From assembly GCF_016859285.1 (NCBI RefSeq), contig NC_053415.1, positions 13,242,501 through 13,306,500 on the forward strand: 64,000 bases of DNA, written 5' to 3'. This stretch comes from Xiphias gladius (Eukaryota; Chordata; Actinopteri; Istiophoriformes; Xiphiidae). The stretch's first letter is position 1. Every line of letters begins with the position of its first letter. The translations under genes and the position numbers were made by a program. Below are positions 58,227 through 64,000 of the stretch, piece after piece. The notes under the pieces are model-generated. The model was given only the letters and a program-made list of their open reading frames with translations, did no database searches and had not been told where the DNA came from.

Positions 58227-60832
58227 TCAGATCTCCTCCTCTTCAACTGATCGTTGGAGTCCAGGAATTAACTTGAGAATGTGTTTGCGAACACTGGCTC
58301 GCCTGCCTTTCCTCGGCAGGGTACCAAACAAGGAGGAGATCCTTGTTTCGTCCCACGAAGGGGAGAGGGAGCTGCTGCTGCCAGCCAAGCTGGAGCTGCT
58401 GGACCGGCTGAGAGATTGGTGTTGATGGCTTGAGCTGGATGAAAACCTGTCGGAGGCGTCCTGTGGACGAAAATCTCTGGAGAAGAAGCAGCTGTCATCT
58501 GTGGTGCTGGCTGCACTGCAGGGGCTGGGAAGGCACAGATCCCCAAACACACTGGCCTGGTCACTGTCATCTGTCATCGCACTCCTGTAGCTACTGTCAC
58601 TGGAAAAGCGCCGGCCACAGCGGCCTTTGTGGGAGCTCAAAGTAGAGTCCATCAAAAGGTGGAAGCTGCTGTCGTTCAAGTTCCCTGAAAACAAAATGAA
58701 GTCCCCGTTAGTAAACACTCCAGCTGACAAGAAGTTTGCAACAGGAAGTCCGTCAGCAGCTTTTACTGTATGTTCATTTCTCAGGGGAAGTTCTTCATCT
58801 AAATTATATGGAGTTTTACACTTCAGTTCACATCATTAACAGTGTGGCTTTAGAGAGATGACAATGTCTGTGTGAAAGGAAGCACTGTGGTCTGACAGCT
58901 GAGCAAACACTAACCTCGCATGAGGCGTTTTTCTTGTAATGTAAGTGCTTGAAGCTCCACCAGTTTCTCATGTAGTGATTGCTGTATGGGCAACAAACAA
59001 AACCCCATGGTTACACTTTCAGTAGATTTTGTGGCCGATGCATCCAGAACAAATACAATATCTCAGTCTGAGATATTAGGTCTATTCATACAGTGGTGTA
59101 GCAGTAGGTCAACCTGTAGTAGGCTGCGTAATACAACCACAGAGTTACCAGTACGTGAACAACAAACAGGGGCAGGGTTGAAGAGACACACCTTAAGCAG
59201 GTTCATCTTCTTCTCCAGTTCTATCTGCTTCACTACAGTCCCACATACAGTCTCCATCCTGGAATCGCAAAATATCAAACATTACACACCCTCTCCCCAG
59301 AAAATACTGTATAATAACAATAATATTGTTTTTATTTTCTTATCCTCTGTTGGGCTTTGTGGTGCCAGAATTTTAGGAAGTTATCATTGCTGTCACTCAC
59401 ATTAGATTGTTAGTTGATTCTCTTATCAGATCAAGTATGTGCTGATGAGATGATCCTTCAATGCTGACCCCGTTGATTGTGACGATAACATCTCCTACAA
59501 TAAATGAGGATGCAAAAAAAAAAGTAATTCAGTAATCAGTTATGAGAGGACAAGATGGCTTTGCACTGTGTTTGTGCGTCATCAGTGATTATGTGTGCAC
59601 GTATGTGGGTAGGAGGGTTGTTTACGTGTGGCAAGAGATATATTTCTCAATCTATGTACACCCGAAAGGCTGGATAAGGTTTGACGGTTATGTATGCGTA
59701 TGAAAGCCTGTGTAGCGCCTCTAGGGTAGGGAGGATGTGGGGCGTTCACCTGCAGTCAGGCCAGCACTCTCAGCAGCACTGTCCTCCTGCACCTTGCTCA
59801 CAGCAGTGCACATCTCCACTGCAGAGCTGTTCCTCAGCTGCAGGCCATAGGTCTGCAACAAAATACGATTTTGTCACAAAAGCTGCCAAAACAATACTTT
59901 CTCACAAAAAGGCTTAACCATAGAGCTTTTAAACATAGAGTGAACATTTAAATTATTCTTAAATTAGAAATTAAAAAGCATGATAGCGATACATATGTGC
60001 TTCATCTTAATGTTTATCAAATGTTATGAGGCTTACCTGAATTTCAAAACCAAATGTTTCATTGTCTTGCTTTTCCAGTACAATTGTGGTCCTGTGCAAA
60101 AGAAAAATGCAAAAAAGACATAAAATAAATATTTTAGGAACTTCTCTCTATGCATATTATTCCTTTTGATGAAAAACAATATATTGTAAAAAAAAAAGCT
60201 AAAGGAGAAACCTTTTACTGTATGATAAATTGCACGTCAGGTTTGATAGATTTACCTTTGTGGGTCAGAGTAATCAACCAGTGAGTTTGAGCGCGTTTGT
60301 TTGGGCTGCAAAAGGAGAAATGCAGAGTTCCTCTTTAAAACAATATAATAGATTTAAGTTTTAAACCTTTCAGGAAACTACAGAAGTGTTCAATGTGCAA
60401 ACATGTTGATCCTATTGTGTCACATAACTCAAAAGATTAAAATTGCTAAAGGCTTTTGGCAAGTTGCAGAGAGCTGTAGTATTGTTGCTACTTGTGGTAA
60501 ATCAGTGAACTGCTTCTCATTATAAAACAATATTGTATAAAAAAAATCTTGCTCTAATTTTCTTTTACATCCATGTTTTATGATATATGACTTAAATTGC
60601 AGAAATGTAACAATTTACACTATGTATATTCTAACCATATATTACACTTGAGTTATTGTCTGACCTTGCACACTCGGGGCAGAGAGCTTGTGTTCTGCCG
60701 GTGTCGATCATTGTTCCCCCTCAATGAACGCCGGGACCACAGAGAACTTTTCTTCGTGTGAGTATTATCCAAAATGTAATTCTCTTTGCTGCCCTGGCGT
60801 TGAAGTGCATTGAAATTCATGGTGGACTGCAT
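58227..60832 (-). CDS. cytip: Cytohesin-interacting protein (PDZ scaffold)
   Basis: Coding exons in transcript order: 60832-60665, 60305-60256, 60091-60037, 59852-59750, 59494-59401, 59258-59192, 58981-58915 and 58684-58227. All introns are GT-AG and the frame stays open for 353 codons (human about 359). CYTIP is a leukocyte scaffold that binds cytohesin Arf exchange factors and reduces integrin-mediated adhesion. Residues 1-72 are basic and Ser-rich, with an RSNSL phospho-site-like motif at 61-65. The PDZ domain spans about 73-160 with carboxylate-binding loop TFGFEI at 85-90. Residues about 160-201 form a charged Leu/Glu/Lys helix fitting the cytohesin-binding coiled coil. Residues 202-353 are Ser-rich, ending in an acidic stretch. 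A second in-frame ATG four codons in could be an alternative start. GRASP/TAMALIN is the paralogous alternative, but length, exon pattern and neighbours favour CYTIP. Confidence 0.93.
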
Positions 60833-60845
60833 GGTAGAGTAGTCC

Positions 60846-60860
60846 TCAAAGCACCATCAT
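60846..60860 (-). promoter_or_regulatory. Short upstream ORF in cytip leader
   Basis: On the minus strand, ATG ATG GTG CTT TGA lies 13 bases before the cytip start codon. If transcribed it could dampen translation. Confidence 0.4.
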
Positions 60861-63800
60861 GTCCTGCTGCAGCTGCTCTTCAGTGACTGTGTGGCCCTGC
60901 CCTGCTGTGCAGCCACAAGCAAAATGTGTCAAAAGCGGAAATCCACATCATGTGATGGTTGTGGTGGACCTGCAACTGCAGATCACAGTCTCACGTACCC
61001 ACTTTCCTGTTCACGTCTTTTAACTCTTTTCTTGAGAAGTGCTGTGTGCTGTATGGAAAAGAAAAGGAAAGAGAATGTTTAGGCAATTTTTTTTGTATAA
61101 TTCCCCTTCAAACAGTCCCTTTCCTTTTTGCAGTCTTAGCAATTCGATTTATGCTCTGTCAGAAATCAGCAATGCATGAGAAACTGCCACCCCATGTCTC
61201 CACCAGCACCTGCTCCCAGCCTGACTCACTTGCAGTTTCTCAATGGGCTAAGCTTCAGTCTGAGCCTGAGTCCTGTGTTCTGCCAAGCAGGGAGACTTGT
61301 CTTATGAAGACAAACAAAAGGCAGATTTAGCTTGGGGCCAGTGTCACGCTCCCCACACAGACAGCATGGGTCACTGGGCCGAATGCATCAGACATGGTTG
61401 GATCAAAAGAAAAATCACACACACACACACAGGCCAGCAGTCAGGGAGACAATGGCCGATGGGTCAAAGAAAACTGAACCAAAGTGCACATACCTTCTCC
61501 CACTAACACACCCGTGCCTTCAAAAGGTACATTGTGCAATATAAAGGAAAAGAATATCATATTTCACTATGCACGAAGCTGCATTTTTTGGTGACCAGAC
61601 AATCTAAGAAAATTTTCTTTGAGCCTCAGTTCTTTGCATATGAACTCAGTTGAAAGACTCCCTAACTAGCAGATTGCATCACAGCAATTCTCTCTACAAC
61701 AATGACCCTCAGCAGAGCCATCGGCCACCCGACCACGGGACCCCATTTCACAGGACATTACAAGTCCCCATCCACGTTGTTGTTACTTTATGTACAGAAA
61801 AGTCTAGGTTATGTTCACTTGAACGATAGCAGCCTATGCACTCTGAGGAAGGAGGACAACAGAAAAAGCACTTGGATGCACTCTCATCATTGTTTTTGTA
61901 ATACGTGAAGCAGAAAGTGCATTTAAGTGACTAAAATGTTTTTAAAAAAGTCAAACTAAAATAATCATGTCACTTTTAGGCAAGCAGACCCTTTGCTTAG
62001 TGTTGTTACTCTGGGAAGGTTTTCAAGAGAGTGCAATTAACTTCCTGTGAGTGACACAGTTTGACCTTCTCTTAGATGACAGGCAGCACAATAAAATCTG
62101 TTAAAGCAACTCACAGCAGTCTTAAGGGAGTGACTCATCTGTGTAGTGCTGACGGCCTCAGCATTACAGCTTTATTTCCTCTGTCTAACGGACAAATTTG
62201 CATCATAATCAATGTACACAAATAGAGTGGCAGAGCAGAAAGCGTGGATGAGTCATGTCAGCTAAGAAAAAAGTGTGACGGCTGAGATAAAAAGGACCTG
62301 TTTCAGATAAGTTGCTCCGGGAAGTTCTGTCTTACATACCGTTATTTGCACAGCACCCCACTGGTTGACCCACTGATCTAAATTATGTCTAAACAGAATA
62401 AGTAGTGCAAAATAGAAGATACAATGCAATGGCATGAAATCCATATCACAGCAAAAACGAACAGTTTTACATAAATCAAATGTGTCAATATATGAGTGGA
62501 GGCTTTAAAAATCAAAAGTAGGTCTTATTTTATGAAAGCAATATCACGTTTATTAATATTTAGCTATATCATATACAATATATATAAAAAAAGACACCAG
62601 TCAGAAATTGCACATGGTGGTCACTCCTCTTTGGAATGACCGATGCGTCTTTAATACGCTTCGCTATCAGTTCTTCTCTGTGTCAGCTGTCTGATTCTTG
62701 AAGAAGCAGATATGACACAATGGACAACACATAAGCTTGGCTCAGCATGGATTCAGCTTAAGATAAAAACTAATTTACATTACAGGTATTTCCAGTGGGC
62801 AGAGGCGGAGCTTGATGCTTTAATACTGCATTTTTAATATTTCCTATTCTTTGCAACACAGTCAAATAATTCCATGACTGAAGTCAACTAATCATTTCAC
62901 AGAAAGAAAACATTAAAACTTGCACATGAACTGATAGAAACAGGCTACTGTACATAGCTTATTTTCAGGAGGCAATACAGCTGATGCTACATACAGTATC
63001 ATCCAGTAATTCTGATACCTTCATAACAGAAAAATACTTACATATTGTATTATGTGTCAACACTGATACTAAGCAGCTATATGGAAGTATTCTAACTCGC
63101 CTTAGCAACTAAAAAATATGAACTTTAACTGAGGATGTAGAGCTAGACATGAATTTAAAGCCATGGTGTTTGGGAAACATGGAAAGTTTTTTATCCACAG
63201 CACCAGCTTCACAGTTTCACAAACACTACAATGATTAATCAGATCCACATCTTTAAATAAAGGATCACTTCACATGATATGAAACACATACAGACACATG
63301 CACACGCAGGCACGCCTGCACACGTGAGCGCATATGAGCACACATGGTGTACAAATTTACCCCTGTGCATTTTCCCTAAGCCTGTTATGACAAGGCTTTA
63401 CAGGCCTCGTCTGACAGTGGCATTAGTGCTCATTATGTGCACCCATTACCCAAACTGCACTCTCCAAGCGAAATGTCTTAAACTGATCTACTACCGGTGC
63501 TAATGTACACTACTAACACAGCATTATATTGTACTACATTTGCTAATTACAAAAGCATTTTTGTCTTTTTTGTGTATTGTCATTATTTTTTTTGATTTTA
63601 TCTCTATAGATTCATCTTGTTGTTGCTGTTATTGTCATTATGTGGTACTATAGGAAACCTGCTATTAAACTGTGTCAGGCTTATAAGATAACTAAACTTA
63701 TTTGTTACTTTCCCCTGTTTAAAAAACTACGAACAACACCTTCCACCAGTGTTAACAACACTGAAACTAAGTTGGTTGTTTTTCTGAATTTCTGAAGTGC

Positions 63801-64000
63801 GAATGGGGTGCAAATGGGAAATAACATTTTCAGTGTTAATAAATATATTTGATAAAACAAAACATACATTTTCACATTCATGGATGAGTTTCTGCTTACC
63901 CAAAAACTAGCATTCAGCTGTCAGAGAGCAGCTCTTTTTAGCAACTGAAAGCTTTAAATGTGCAAAAAATTTATAGTAGGATTTCCTCGCTTTATTTTTC
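60861..64000. other. Upstream of cytip, no further gene recognised
   Basis: About 3.1 kb. The first part is the probable cytip leader and promoter; no CpG-rich block is present. A short CA run lies at 61416-61431. In mammals the next gene is ACVR1C, but no kinase exon is visible here, so it would lie beyond the window. The open frames present have no recognisable domain. Confidence 0.45.

Noticed and set aside
58268..58570. 100-codon minus-strand frame within the last cytip exon
   Set aside because: Alternative frame of the Ser-rich cytip tail; shadow ORF.

Overview
The window is vertebrate nuclear DNA, most likely from a percomorph teleost. The evidence is intron/exon genes with GT-AG splice sites, long TG/CA microsatellites, compact introns, and several interspersed-repeat families that I recognise as common in spiny-rayed fish genomes. 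I see no bacterial, plasmid or phage content. Three protein-coding genes can be reconstructed exon by exon, all in the last third.

Layout. (1) About 1-44 kb is a gene desert. No open reading frame there resolves into a recognisable exon series. It holds microsatellites, a polypurine tract, several non-autonomous transposon copies with inverted ends, one fragment of a transposon-type ORF, and stretches of unique sequence that could be conserved regulatory DNA. (2) 44.1-47.6 kb holds two CpG-rich blocks separated by a cluster of diverged repeat copies, one of which is interrupted by another element carrying a minisatellite. The second block is the likely galnt5 promoter/5' UTR. (3) 47.6-53.8 kb is galnt5 on the + strand: 10 coding exons, 834 codons, with a type II membrane anchor, long lysine-rich stalk, GT-A glycosyltransferase domain and ricin-type lectin domain. 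(4) 53.8-55.5 kb is ermn (ermin) on the - strand, tail-to-tail with galnt5. (5) 55.5-58.2 kb is intergenic with one transposon nested in another. (6) 58.2-60.8 kb is cytip on the - strand: 8 coding exons, 353 codons, PDZ domain plus coiled coil and a serine-rich tail. (7) 60.8-64 kb is upstream of cytip, with no further exon recognised.

The order galnt5-ermn-cytip and its orientations match the human 2q24 order GALNT5-ERMN-CYTIP (from memory). The three genes do not form a pathway: galnt5 starts mucin-type O-glycosylation in the Golgi, ermin is a cytoskeletal protein of myelinating cells, and cytip is a leukocyte scaffold for cytohesin Arf-GEFs. The desert before galnt5 fits the large interval between GPD2 and GALNT5 in mammals, which is an inference.

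I found no convincing new biological system. The more interesting signals are the nested transposons, an uninterrupted CpG-rich block with no gene attached, a perfect intronic hairpin near a galnt5 splice acceptor, the very close convergent galnt5/ermn 3' ends, and the strongly uneven conservation of the fish ermin.
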